A stretch of 45,111 nt of DNA from Bartonella phoceensis (lineage in GTDB: Bacteria; Pseudomonadota; Alphaproteobacteria; Rhizobiales; Rhizobiaceae): assembly GCF_902825145.1 (NCBI RefSeq), contig NZ_CADEAD010000008.1, forward strand, positions 1-45,111. The letters are read 5' to 3'. The notes under the pieces are model-generated. The model made no database searches and was not told where the DNA came from. It was given only the letters and a program-made list of their open reading frames with translations. Below are positions 8,594 to 16,935 of the stretch, piece by piece (the first letter of the stretch is position 1; the number at the start of each line of letters is the position of its first letter). Both the position numbers and the translations under genes were made by a program.

Positions 8594-9472
8594 GAATGAC
8601 GCCTTTCAGCTTTATCGTTTTTACGGTTATACAGAAAATAACAAAGGAGGCAAGCATCCAGTACAGGCAAAACAATCACCTCCCATCATTCACAATAAAA
8701 GCGACAAACAATGTACCAAGCTGCTATTGAATGCTTGAAAACGCTTCTCCTTTGACCAGTCGATACAATCCACTTAAAGAGAAAAACCATATTTCTTGAA
8801 AAACAAATCACTCTCCACTGAGGATATAAATTTACTCCACATGGTGCACCCTAAACAAAGCTATCTTCACTCAAAAATCTGCCGGTACACGATACTCCAT
8901 AAAACTTGAAAAAAAGCCTTTAGAATTAAACCATCTCTTTTGTTTTCGTTTTCTCACTAAAAACTAAGCTTTCTATAAAAACCTCTCGTATAAAGAAAAT
9001 CACACCACAGTGCAAATGATAGCCTCATAACCCCAAACCATCGCGCCCCTTCTGTCTTGCAATTACCCCTGTATGAAAACAATTGATAAAGCAGACAAGA
9101 TTTTTTCTAAACAATTTTTATTCAACGGCTCATTTTTCTTGTAATGTGAAAGTAAATGATTTTTGGGTTGATATAAGAGGGAGAAACGCAAGAAAATATG
9201 GCTCTCTTGGATTCTTTTATTTTACATGATGTAAAGATCTCAACACTTCAATATAAATCAAATAGTTAAGCAAAATAAGATATAAAATAATGAACATGTT
9301 GCAGATAAGATAATCCTCCACAGCATTGTTTATTTTTTATCAGCCAAGTTTATTCTTCTCGACAAAGGAAAGATTTTTGCTAAGATACCATTATAAAATC
9401 TCATCCTTATAGTGTTCTTTTAGCATAGCAGAGAGCATCACGGAAATAGTGCTGTATTGGGGATAAAGAAAA
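8594..9472. other. Intergenic, no supported gene
   Basis: This is the divergent gap between parA (minus) and the DUF442-type gene (plus). It should hold the parA promoter and perhaps the centromere-like site of the partition pair, but I see no clear iterated repeats. Short frames present are AT-rich noise. Confidence 0.4.
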
Positions 9473-9838
9473 ATGCGCTTACAACAAATTGACCCTGATA
9501 TTTTTATCAGCGCCCAAATCAGCGTTGAAAACATCAAAACCCTAGCAGAAGCTGGCTTTAAAACAATTATCTGTAATCGCCCCGATCAAGAAGAACCTCA
9601 TCAACCTGATTTTTCCATCATTCAAGCAGCAGCACATGCACATGGCATAACAGCACATCATATTCCTATCGTGCCCCCTACCATCAAACAAACAGATATT
9701 GAAACTATGAAGACAATTTTAAAAACAGCCTCCAAACCTCTACTCGCCTATTGTCACCACGGGACGCGCTCCATACATCTTTACCGGTTAGCCTGCCCTT
9801 CATCTCTTGCCTCAATGGATCAAAAAAATAAACCGTAG
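9473..9838 (+). CDS. DUF442 / TIGR01244-type phosphatase-like protein, C-terminally altered
   Basis: The 121-residue product matches the Blh/DUF442 family: N-terminal MRLQQIDPDIFISAQISVEN, then AGFKTIICNRPDQEE, a Pro-rich loop IPIVPP, and the active-site loop YCHHGTRS with Cys94 and Arg99. These proteins have a cysteine-phosphatase-like fold and are sometimes annotated as sulfur transferases; the substrate is unknown. In family members the loop is usually CRSGTRS followed by a helix and ~20 more residues. Here the loop has His-His instead of Arg-Ser and the tail (HLYRLACPSSLASMDQKNKP) does not resemble the family, so the gene is probably truncated or decaying. A related second copy of this tail lies just downstream. 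Confidence 0.65.
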   Translation: MRLQQIDPDIFISAQISVENIKTLAEAGFKTIICNRPDQEEPHQPDFSIIQAAAHAHGITAHHIPIVPPTIKQTDIETMKTILKTASKPLLAYCHHGTRSIHLYRLACPSSLASMDQKNKP

Positions 9839-9940
9839 GCTTTGCACGACAAAAATCATAAGTTTTTACAAAATTCTGAAATAAAATATTGTAACCATGC
9901 AAACAATTTGGAAAAAAGCCCCCATCACTCTTTTCACCCA

Positions 9941-10045
9941 TATTGCCGCCATAAAACACGCTCTATAGGTCTTTATCGGTTCGCCTGCCGTTTATCACTT
10001 GCCTTAACGGATTAGAAAGAAACAAGCGGTAAGCTTTTGAACGAT
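9941..10045 (+). pseudogene. Duplicated fragment of the DUF442-type gene (active-site loop and tail)
   Basis: TATTGCCGCCATAAAACACG onward reads YCRHKTRSIGLYRFACRLSL, then ALTD and a stop. It repeats the segment YCHHGTRSIHLYRLACPSSL of the gene that begins at 9473 (DNA from 9749). The copies are about 190 bases apart and diverged at many positions, and both end near matching AAC(C/A)...GTA(G/A)GCTTT text. It has no start codon and is a non-functional duplicate. Confidence 0.55.
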
Positions 10046-10064
10046 AATAAAATTTCATAAACTT

Positions 10065-10247
10065 ATGAAAAAGACAAAGACAATGCTTAAAAAATCAGAT
10101 ATTCAGATACTAAATTCCCCCTCAAAACAACAAAAAACGCATATATTTCGTGATATTTTAGAATATATGCTTGTGATCATAGTTAGTCTAACTGCTATTT
10201 TTTCTGCTCTGATATCCTTTTCCGATCAACTTAAGATGTATTTTTAA
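10065..10247 (+). CDS. Possible 60-residue membrane protein
   Basis: The frame from ATG 10065 reads MKKTKTMLKKSDIQILNSPS, then a hydrophilic linker, a predicted single membrane span (about residues 32-52: DILEYMLVIIVSLTAIFSAL) and a short tail. The charge pattern is that of a small inner-membrane protein. The ribosome binding site is weak (only AT-rich bases upstream). The last 17 bases overlap the 3' end of ribF on the other strand. I see no family. It may be real, but could be chance in AT-rich DNA. Confidence 0.35.
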   Translation: MKKTKTMLKKSDIQILNSPSKQQKTHIFRDILEYMLVIIVSLTAIFSALISFSDQLKMYF

Positions 10248-11232
10248 AAGTAAGCAGTCTATCTAACTGCGATAATGGCTGCACCATCGTCAAAATTTCT
10301 TTTGCTGCTTTTTCATCACGTTGCATTTGTGCAATCAAAGGCTCAAGCCCATCAAATTTTTCTTGCCCCCGCAAAAACTGAAAAAAAGAAACCGTACAAC
10401 TTTCTCCATAAAGGTTTTCGTTAAAATCAAACAAATAAGTTTCCAAAAGCGGTGCACCATCTTTTACAACCGTTGGACGACAACCAAAACTTGCAACCCC
10501 ATCATGTAAAACACCATTAGCACGACGCAATCGTACGGCATAAACACCATGCGCCAAGCTGACTTGAGGAGGAAGCATCTGATTAGCAGTAGGAAACCCT
10601 AAAAGACGGCCGAGCTGTTCGCCCTGAATAACGTTTGCGCGTACCCGATAATGATAGCCTAACCAATGAGCTGCTGTTCCCACCTGACCTTGTGAGAGAA
10701 GCTCACGAATAGAACTAGAGGAAATGATCAACGATTGTAGATCTTGTGGATGAGATACGCAAGGAATCTGTATAACCTCAAATCCACATTCTCTCCCCCT
10801 TTGACAGAGAAGCTGTGAATTTCCACTTTTCTGATGTCCAAATCGAAAATTTTCACCCGTTACCACCACTGAAACATCAAAAATTTTCTTTAAAATTAGA
10901 TTGATAAATTCATCTGCTGAAAGAGCAGCAAAATCCGCATCAAATGGCTGTTCAATCACTCCATTAAATCCAAGGATTTTAAAAATTTCAGCTTTTTCAG
11001 GAGCTTCTGTCAGGCGATCAACAGGCGTTGTACTTTGAAAAAAGCTCCTTGGATGCGGTTCAAAGGTTAAAACAACCGCTGGCTTATTTTTTATACGCGC
11101 TAAATCAAGTGCTTTTTGGAGTACCATCTGATGTCCATAATGAACACCATCAAAATTTCCAAGCGCCAACACTGCTCTCCGCCAAGCTAAAGGAAACATC
11201 TGAATTCCCTGAAGACGCAAAAAATCAGTCAT
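10231..11232 (-). CDS. ribF: Bifunctional riboflavin kinase / FAD synthetase
   Basis: RibF phosphorylates riboflavin to FMN and adenylates FMN to FAD in the cytoplasm. The N-terminal FMN adenylyltransferase domain shows VLALGNFDGVHYGHQ (about residues 22-36) and later SSSSIRELLSQG. The C-terminal riboflavin kinase domain shows GRLLGFPTAN with the Pro-Thr-Ala-Asn motif, then GVYAVRL and ETYLFDF. The 333-residue length is usual. I chose the ATG at 11232 (MTDFLRLQGIQ) over the one at 11247: it overlaps the stop of the upstream HAD gene as TAATG, which predicts translational coupling. The gene looks intact and is an ordinary housekeeping gene beside accessory DNA. Confidence 0.95.
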   Translation of the reverse strand: MTDFLRLQGIQMFPLAWRRAVLALGNFDGVHYGHQMVLQKALDLARIKNKPAVVLTFEPHPRSFFQSTTPVDRLTEAPEKAEIFKILGFNGVIEQPFDADFAALSADEFINLILKKIFDVSVVVTGENFRFGHQKSGNSQLLCQRGRECGFEVIQIPCVSHPQDLQSLIISSSSIRELLSQGQVGTAAHWLGYHYRVRANVIQGEQLGRLLGFPTANQMLPPQVSLAHGVYAVRLRRANGVLHDGVASFGCRPTVVKDGAPLLETYLFDFNENLYGESCTVSFFQFLRGQEKFDGLEPLIAQMQRDEKAAKEILTMVQPLSQLDRLLTFKNTS

Positions 11233-12077
11233 TACTGAAGTGCCCACATGATTGCTTGTGGCTTATAGCCATGATGTTTAAGAAAAGAGTCCAAAGCTTG
11301 CTTATCCACCACGCCGTTTTGCATATAGTCATAACGATGAATACCGCTCATGATATAAAGAACATCAAGACCAAAATGCGTTGCGCCTTTCACATCGGTC
11401 AAAAGACCATCGCCAATAGCTAAAATCTGACTTTTTTTCACTGTTCCGCGAATTTTTTGCAGTTTTTCAAAGGCACACTCATAAATAGGTGCGTGGGGTT
11501 TTCCGGCAATACGAACCTCTCCCCCCAATTGTTGGTAAAGACGCGCCAATGCACCAGCGCACCAAAATTCTTGATTACCATAATGGACAATCACATCGGG
11601 ATTAGCACAAATAAAAGGCAAATTCCGCGCGCGCATACGGTAAAACATATCTTCATAAGCAGAGGGTTGTGCATCAAGATCTTCAAGAAAGCCGCTACAC
11701 ACCACAACAGAAGCTTCCCATTCTTCAACCAGTTCACAATCTAATCCTTCAAACAGCATCAAATCACGTTGCTGACCAATAAAAAAAACTTTACGTGGAG
11801 CAGCGTGAATAAGATCACGTGTCACATCCCCTGAAGTGATAATGGCATCATAATAATCGCTATGCACTTTCATACTTTGTAACTGAGCAACAACATTTTC
11901 CCGTAATCGGGGTGAATTGGTCAATAAAATAACACTTTTTCCCATCTGTCGAATTTTGTACAACACTTTCAATGCTGGTTCAAATGCATGCACACCGTTG
12001 TGCACCACACCCCAAATATCGCAAAAAACAGCGTCGTAATGTGTGATAATACTATCAATATGAGTCAGTTCATTCAT
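11232..12077 (-). CDS. HAD-superfamily hydrolase, TIGR01459 type (NagD-like)
   Basis: The 281-residue product starts MNELTHIDSIITHYDAVFCD. HAD motif I is CDIWGVVHNG, with nucleophile Asp20 and the DxWGVxHxG form typical of the TIGR01459 subfamily. Motif II is ILLTNSPR, and motifs III/IV are AGKPHAPIYE and AIGDGLLTDVKGA. The cap is of the NagD kind. The substrate is unknown; a small phosphate ester is likely from the family. It forms a two-gene unit with ribF by a 1-base stop/start overlap, an arrangement I recall in related alphaproteobacteria. No defects are visible. Confidence 0.9.
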   Translation of the reverse strand: MNELTHIDSIITHYDAVFCDIWGVVHNGVHAFEPALKVLYKIRQMGKSVILLTNSPRLRENVVAQLQSMKVHSDYYDAIITSGDVTRDLIHAAPRKVFFIGQQRDLMLFEGLDCELVEEWEASVVVCSGFLEDLDAQPSAYEDMFYRMRARNLPFICANPDVIVHYGNQEFWCAGALARLYQQLGGEVRIAGKPHAPIYECAFEKLQKIRGTVKKSQILAIGDGLLTDVKGATHFGLDVLYIMSGIHRYDYMQNGVVDKQALDSFLKHHGYKPQAIMWALQ

Positions 12078-13036
12078 GTCACACCTATTATATCTTTGCC
12101 ATTTATCAAACTATCCTGCACTTTAAAACCACTCATCGAAAGCTCACTCTTCTGTCATCTGCTTTCTCCACACTGTATTTTACTGTATCACGCTTTGCAT
12201 CACGTAGAGAGATCATGAAAATGATAAGGTATCCTTAAAGAGTATAAAATTCTCAAACATCGCATATCAAAAGCTTACACTTCTCCAATGCTTCTTTCAT
12301 GTATAAAAATTTTAATTTTAAAAATCTTTAGTTTTAAAAATCATTGTATTGATACAGTTTCTGATCTACAATACTCAAGTTTTTATTTTCAAAATGAACG
12401 AATAAAGATTTGCATAAAAAATTATTTTAAAAAAAGTTTCATTTCCCTGAGAAAGGGACACACTAATTTGTGCGCCAACGCATTTGGAAACACCAAATAT
12501 TACGTCATTGTTTTATGCAATGCAGTGGCCCTGGAGCCAAAAACCCGCTATAGATTAGAGAGTGATAAGATTGTTTAATATTTGAGATTGATGCTTTCAA
12601 ACACTTTGTTGTTATGAAGCAGTAAAAACTGTTTAATGGGGCGAATTTTTGCTGTTTTTTTAACAAAAACTTTTCTCTGTACTTCAAAGGATGATCACTT
12701 CACTTGCTTGCTGTTTTCTGAAAATCTTTAAGGGTTAACAGGATTATAGCTACCATGATCTCTCCCCTCCCCCTACTCAAGCTGTTTAAATGCGCAAAAA
12801 TACAAGTGGGATTGTGTTTTTTGAACAGGAGAGGTAAGTTTTTATAATCTACTAATGAGAAAAAAGAAAGCGCAAGAAGCACGAAAAAGTGAGGAATATC
12901 AATTACAAACTTTTATTATGGCTCTGGTGACGTATAGTACAATGCGTTAACCAACATGTCTTCTGATTATATCTAACACTCCCTGACGACAAATGATACT
13001 CCTTCAATAAAAAGTAATGCTTGTGTATTTTATTTA
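12078..13036. other. Intergenic, no supported gene
   Basis: Nothing with both a ribosome binding site and protein-like composition is visible on either strand. The region has AT-rich low-complexity text, for example repeated TTTTAAAAATC around 12305-12350. No tRNA-like fold was recognised. It separates the housekeeping pair from the accessory block to the right. Confidence 0.4.
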
Positions 13037-13060
13037 TACTGTGTAATGATACACACAGTA
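13037..13060. promoter_or_regulatory. Inverted repeat upstream of the small membrane-protein gene
   Basis: TACTGTGT (13037-13044) and ACACAGTA (13053-13060) are perfect inverted 8-base arms around an 8-base centre. They lie 51 bases before the ATG at 13111. The size and place fit an operator for a dimeric regulator. The function is inferred from symmetry and position only. Confidence 0.4.
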
Positions 13061-13110
13061 GAATAGCAAATGAAGCTGTGTCTGGTAAATCAAAAAATAT
13101 GGGGGGATAA

Positions 13111-13476
13111 ATGGACGATTCAGTCGCATATGATGATGAAGAAGAAATTTTAGACGAAACACATCGCGTTTTACTCTATAGACGTCCGAAAAAATATGGA
13201 ATAATTAAGTATGCACTCTTCCTTGTGCTCTACAATGCTCGTAGGCCGGTTATATTTATGTCAGGTATCATGGGAGTAGCAGGGATTGTCAATCTAATAT
13301 TCTGGTCAGCGAATTACATGCTAAATGGAAGAGAAGGGATGCCACTCTTGTTTGGAGTACCGATCATAATGATGTCAATCACCATGATTCTGGGCTACTT
13401 CTATGTCCCTTGGTACTATGATCTACTTGTATTACGCTTAGTACCGCCCGGTATTAAGTTGCGACTTTTTGATTGA
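13111..13476 (+). CDS. Hypothetical two-span membrane protein
   Basis: The 121-residue product has an acidic N-terminus (MDDSVAYDDEEEILDE), a basic stretch (RRPKKYG), one hydrophobic segment at about 47-68 (VIFMSGIMGVAGIVNLIFW) and a second at about 79-100 (PLLFGVPIIMMSITMILGYF), then a short tail ending in KLRLFD. ATG 13111 is preceded by GGGGGG, a strong ribosome binding site. I do not recognise the family. The frame is clean and the start convincing, so it is a real gene. It converges with the Fic toxin gene. An inverted repeat upstream suggests its own regulation. Confidence 0.75.
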   Translation: MDDSVAYDDEEEILDETHRVLLYRRPKKYGIIKYALFLVLYNARRPVIFMSGIMGVAGIVNLIFWSANYMLNGREGMPLLFGVPIIMMSITMILGYFYVPWYYDLLVLRLVPPGIKLRLFD

Positions 13477-13534
13477 TCTGACGCAACAGAGTGCACCATG
13501 ACGAGAGAATGGATGTGGAATGCAATCAAACGGC

Positions 13535-13585
13535 AGGAAAACTGTTTAGTTATGCCGATATCTCCCTTGCTGCCGCAGTTTTCCT
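13535..13585. repeat. Inverted repeat between convergent genes, possible weak bidirectional terminator
   Basis: AGGAAAACTG (13535-13544) and CAGTTTTCCT (13576-13585) are perfect arms with a 31-base loop that contains further CGGCA/TGCCG matches. It lies between two converging genes. There is no long T-run, so termination is uncertain. Confidence 0.4.
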
Positions 13586-13594
13586 ATAAATCTT

Positions 13595-14332
13595 TCAAGC
13601 TTTTTTAAAATTAGTCTTTGCTTCATCCCAAAGTGTTTCAATCTTTTCTTCTTGTTTTTGCAAGCATTCCCTGTTTGGATCAACGTAAGGGAAAACTCTC
13701 TCCCCAAAACCTAGAGAAACATTATCACTTCTGTTCTCGGTTAATTTAATGAGGTTTTGATGGATGAGTGCAGACATTAAATCGGAATTGCCATAATATG
13801 ATTCAATTGACGCACGTGTCATTTCTTGTCGTTCGATACCATTCCATTCGATATAATAACCAGCTTCACGAGCAAGTTGCCCAATAAATTCACGCTGAGT
13901 ACGCCCATTGCCCTCTCGAAACGGATGCAACGCGTTTAACTCGCCCATGTAATATCCAGCCCTTTGGCTAAATTCATCGGCATCAAGATCGCGTAGATAT
14001 TGCTCTTTTGCAAGCTGCTTTGTAATCTTCGGCGCATAACTTTCAATCTGAGTATAATAAGCAAATATGCTATTGCCTTTGGTAATATCCACCAAACGGA
14101 TCTCTCCTGCCCATTCATATACATCACCAAACAGTTTTCTGTGAATGTCTTTTATGTAATCGAGATCAAACTTACCATGAGTGGAACTTTGCACAAATTC
14201 AAAAGACCGCAGATAAGCAAAAGTAGATTCGACACGCTCCAATGTGGTTTTGTCTTTAATACCAAACCGATTATACATCACACCGGTTTCGGGATCAGTA
14301 TAAGGATCGCCTTTGTTCTCATACTTCACCAC
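13595..14332 (-). CDS. fic: Fic-domain AMP-transferase toxin (VbhT-N-terminus-like, no BID)
   Basis: The 245-residue product contains a canonical FIC motif HPFREGNGR at 136-144, continuing TQREF: catalytic His136, Glu140 for Mg binding, and the anion-binding GNGR. Upstream are the usual N-terminal YENKGDPYTDPETGVMYNRF and YEWAGEIR segments and a flap region near GNSIFAYY. Such enzymes transfer AMP from ATP to target proteins. The closest described match from memory is the N-terminal half of Bartonella VbhT, whose targets include DNA topoisomerases. There is no BID or secretion domain, so it would act inside the producing cell. Its start overlaps the antitoxin gene by 14 bases, so translation is coupled and the antitoxin is made first. 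It is the only catalytically complete FIC domain in the window. Confidence 0.9.
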   Translation of the reverse strand: MVKYENKGDPYTDPETGVMYNRFGIKDKTTLERVESTFAYLRSFEFVQSSTHGKFDLDYIKDIHRKLFGDVYEWAGEIRLVDITKGNSIFAYYTQIESYAPKITKQLAKEQYLRDLDADEFSQRAGYYMGELNALHPFREGNGRTQREFIGQLAREAGYYIEWNGIERQEMTRASIESYYGNSDLMSALIHQNLIKLTENRSDNVSLGFGERVFPYVDPNRECLQKQEEKIETLWDEAKTNFKKA

Positions 14333-14507
14333 GTTTTACTCGCTCTATATACTCTTCGATGACCTCACTTATTTCAAGCTCTCCAATAATCACCCGTTCC
14401 ATTTGCTCAACAACTTTTGGATCTGGTTCCAACCCCTCTAAACGTTGGCTTGCCAATGCATTTTCAGCATAGAGACGACGCAGCTTAATTTCGTCTTCAC
14501 TCAACAT
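14319..14507 (-). CDS. VbhA-like antitoxin of the Fic toxin (class I inhibitor)
   Basis: The 62-residue product starts MLSEDEIKLRRLYAENALAS and carries the inhibitory helix motif S-x-x-x-E-G at Ser20-Glu24-Gly25 (SQRLEGLEPDP). In class I Fic systems the Glu of this motif occupies the ATP gamma-phosphate site of the partner FIC domain and blocks AMP transfer. The text strongly resembles VbhA of Bartonella. GGGAGG lies 7 bases before the ATG at 14507, a strong site consistent with antitoxin in excess. The gene precedes and overlaps the toxin gene. The same motif is absent from the BID-bearing FIC proteins later in the window. Confidence 0.9.
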   Translation of the reverse strand: MLSEDEIKLRRLYAENALASQRLEGLEPDPKVVEQMERVIIGELEISEVIEEYIERVKRGEV

Positions 14508-15115
14508 ATTAAAACCTCCCTTACCTATCCTTTACTATAACACAATTGAGCTCTAAAAACAAAATACTTTACGTTTATTGACCACATTATATCCTTTAAT
14601 TTTAGACATGTTATCGCATGGTTTTGATCGTGTGCCTCTCTCTGTTGCAAAAATTTTGAAGCATTTAGCAAAAGAATAAAGATCACTGTCAATTTTTCTA
14701 ACGGCTTTGCTCCTGAAACCTTGAACCATAACACGAAAGAAATAAACTGCTTCGAAATTTCCCATTATCTAAAAAACACTCCTATGATTAATACCGTCTG
14801 ATACGGTTTAGGGTTCATAATTTTTGCTGCACAATCCCCCCACATAAAGTGCCTCTTTTAAATCTCTATTCTTATAGCTCCTTCATTTCTCTCAAAAACG
14901 CATCGTTTACAAAAAAACCAATGCTTAAGACGTATGAATGCCTCGCTAAAGCGGCCCCATTATGCTCAAAAATATACCTATGCAAAATTAAGATAATAAA
15001 GTATAAGGCGTATTTGCCATAAAGACCTATGGATAGGTTTTTTTACTGGGTGAAGAGCAGAATTTTAAAGAGAACGAGAACGTTAAAAGAGAATAGGCAT
15101 TGAAGGGGGAGACTG
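14508..15115. other. Intergenic between the toxin-antitoxin pair and the ABC exporter
   Basis: It should contain the divergent promoters of the antitoxin gene (minus) and the exporter (plus). A minus-strand frame at 14553-14759 (MGNFEAVYFFRVMVQGFRSK) is somewhat protein-like but has a poorly placed ribosome binding site and no known family, so I leave it out as a gene. No repeats of note. Confidence 0.4.
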
Positions 15116-16135
15116 GTGGCGTCATTGTTGATTGACCTTAACAAGGTCTCAAAAACATATCGCAGCATAAACAGTGCAACTGGTTTTACCAACAAAGTGG
15201 TTTCTCTTTTCAAGCCAGTCTATAGAAAACATCAGGTACTACAAGAGATCAGTTTTACCTTGTTTTCAGGGAAGTCACTCGCAATAGTTGGTCCCAACGG
15301 AGCGGGAAAGTCAACATTGATTAAAATACTTTCCGGTATACAAGCTGCGGATGAGGGAGATGTTAAAGTCTTAAGCGTGAATCCGTATAAAACCCAAAAA
15401 AACCTGTTCAAATATCTGGGCGTAGTATTTGGTCACAAAAATTGCTTATGGTGGGATTTACCCTTACGCTATAGTTTAGAGATGATTCAACCATTATATG
15501 GCCTTGACAGAAATGCTTTTACCCGTGATCTCAAAGAGATTACTGAGCTCCTAAACATTGAGCATATCATGGATAAGCCAGTGCGTATGCTAAGCCTTGG
15601 GGAGAGAGTGAAAAGTGAATTAGCATTTAATTTGTCTTTTAGACCCAAATTATTGTTCCTAGATGAGCCAAGTATTGGGCTTGATATTACCTCCAAACAT
15701 GAAATCAGAGAGTTGCTTAAAAAACTCAAAAAAGAGCAAGATATAGGATACATCATCACCAGTCATGATATGGGAGATATCGATGGTTACGTCGATGATA
15801 TTATTCTTTTGCATAAAGGGAAAAAACAGTTTTATGGCGATATTGATACGCTTAAGGAGATGATCCCCTCTCTGGTAAGAATAACGCTTTTTTGTGAACA
15901 CTTGCCAACACCTTCACTTCTTGTAAATAGTATTGATAAACTTGCATTAAAATTGTCCGCTCCCTTAAAAGAGAAACACTTTAATGATGAAAAATGTATA
16001 CTTGAAATTTCACTACTTCGTGAAGATGTGCCACATTTCATAAGAGAAATCGCAACAGAACTTAAATGTCCGTTTTCTGTATCCACTCCCTCACTTGAAG
16101 AAATGCTTCGTGTTAAATTTAAAGAATTTATCTAA
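15116..16135 (+). CDS. ABC transporter ATP-binding protein (ABC-2 exporter)
   Basis: The 339-residue product starts at GTG 15116, with GGGGGAG seven bases upstream. Walker A GPNGAGKST lies at 59-67, the signature reads LSLGE at 159-163 (instead of LSGGQ, a known variant in this subfamily), Walker B is LLFLDEPSIGLD at 179-190 and the switch is TSHD. The ~100 residues after the ATPase core match the C-terminal extension of DrrA/NatA-like exporters. It would power the two membrane proteins encoded directly downstream. The exporter family includes drug, viologen and polysaccharide or antibiotic efflux pumps. The substrate cannot be told from sequence. The 3' end overlaps the first permease gene. 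Confidence 0.9.
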   Translation: MASLLIDLNKVSKTYRSINSATGFTNKVVSLFKPVYRKHQVLQEISFTLFSGKSLAIVGPNGAGKSTLIKILSGIQAADEGDVKVLSVNPYKTQKNLFKYLGVVFGHKNCLWWDLPLRYSLEMIQPLYGLDRNAFTRDLKEITELLNIEHIMDKPVRMLSLGERVKSELAFNLSFRPKLLFLDEPSIGLDITSKHEIRELLKKLKKEQDIGYIITSHDMGDIDGYVDDIILLHKGKKQFYGDIDTLKEMIPSLVRITLFCEHLPTPSLLVNSIDKLALKLSAPLKEKHFNDEKCILEISLLREDVPHFIREIATELKCPFSVSTPSLEEMLRVKFKEFI

Positions 16136-16934
16136 TCATTACCTTGCTCTCTTTCTCTTTGCCAAAAATGGATTGCTCACCATCCTCAGTGACAGAGCAA
16201 TGTTTTTTACCGATGTTGTTATGGGGACGCTATCGCCCTTCGTTATTCAACTTATGTTGTGGAATGCACTTTTTTCTCATAGGGATGAAAGCATAAACGG
16301 TTTTGGCTTTCATGATATGATGTATTATTACGCCTTTGCCTTAATTTTCTCACGCTTAAATAATGGTTATGACTTAATTCAATCTTTCTCCAAGCATGTT
16401 AAAGAAGGGAAATTAGAAGTATATCTCATCAAACCATTCAGTTACATGACACAAATATTGTTTACCTTCTTGGGTGAAAATGTGTTATACTCCCTGCCTT
16501 TACTGGCTATTTTTGTTGTAAAACTTATTTTATCATACGAAAATATTTTAGGATTGATCATAGCTTTTTTGTTGTTTTTTCTCATTGTTGTCCTCTCACA
16601 ATTGCTGTGTTTTTTCCTTTCCTTTGCAATTGCCTTATTGAGTTTCTGGGTGATTGAATACAATGTCTTGCTCTCTTTTAGTATTCTCAGTTCAGCGCTT
16701 CTTGGTGGTACTCTTCTGCCTCCGTCTTTTTGGCCAACATGGCTTACTCCATTGATGCAGTTTAATCCTTATCGTTTCACGATATCGGCTCCTGCCGAAT
16801 TTCTCTCCACAAAGAACCTAGCAGTATTTCAACAATTTATTGTGGGAAGTGTTTTTTATATTTTGTGTCTTTTATTCTTCATTCATATTGCTTGGAATAA
16901 AGGAATGAAAGCGTATCACGGAGCGGGAGGATGA
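16095..16934 (+). CDS. ABC-2 family permease, subunit 1
   Basis: About 275 residues with six likely membrane spans (for example FFTDVVMGTLSPFVIQLMLW, SLPLLAIFVVKLILSY and FLLFFLIVVLSQLLCFFLSF) and the family segment VKEGKLEVYLIKPFSY. It matches the ABC-2 permeases (formerly DUF990) that occur as a pair with one ATPase. The start is uncertain: TTG 16095 and GTG 16110 are both inside the ATPase gene and no ATG is suitable, so the overlap with the ATPase is 26-41 bases. The stop is one base before the start of the second permease. It is an integral inner-membrane half of the exporter. Confidence 0.85.
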   Translation: MKKCFVLNLKNLSNHYLALFLFAKNGLLTILSDRAMFFTDVVMGTLSPFVIQLMLWNALFSHRDESINGFGFHDMMYYYAFALIFSRLNNGYDLIQSFSKHVKEGKLEVYLIKPFSYMTQILFTFLGENVLYSLPLLAIFVVKLILSYENILGLIIAFLLFFLIVVLSQLLCFFLSFAIALLSFWVIEYNVLLSFSILSSALLGGTLLPPSFWPTWLTPLMQFNPYRFTISAPAEFLSTKNLAVFQQFIVGSVFYILCLLFFIHIAWNKGMKAYHGAGG

Positions 16935-16935
16935 A

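Noticed and set aside
8547..8738. Plus-strand frame upstream of parA
   Set aside because: It runs antisense over the parA start, has no ribosome binding site and no recognisable protein pattern.
12288..12578. 96-codon plus frame in the ribF-side gap
   Set aside because: Composition is Ile/Lys/Phe-rich as expected from AT-rich noise. No ribosome binding site or family.
14553..14765. Minus-strand 70-codon frame before the exporter
   Set aside because: Slightly protein-like but the ribosome binding site is too far and an overlapping frame of similar length exists. Not enough to call.
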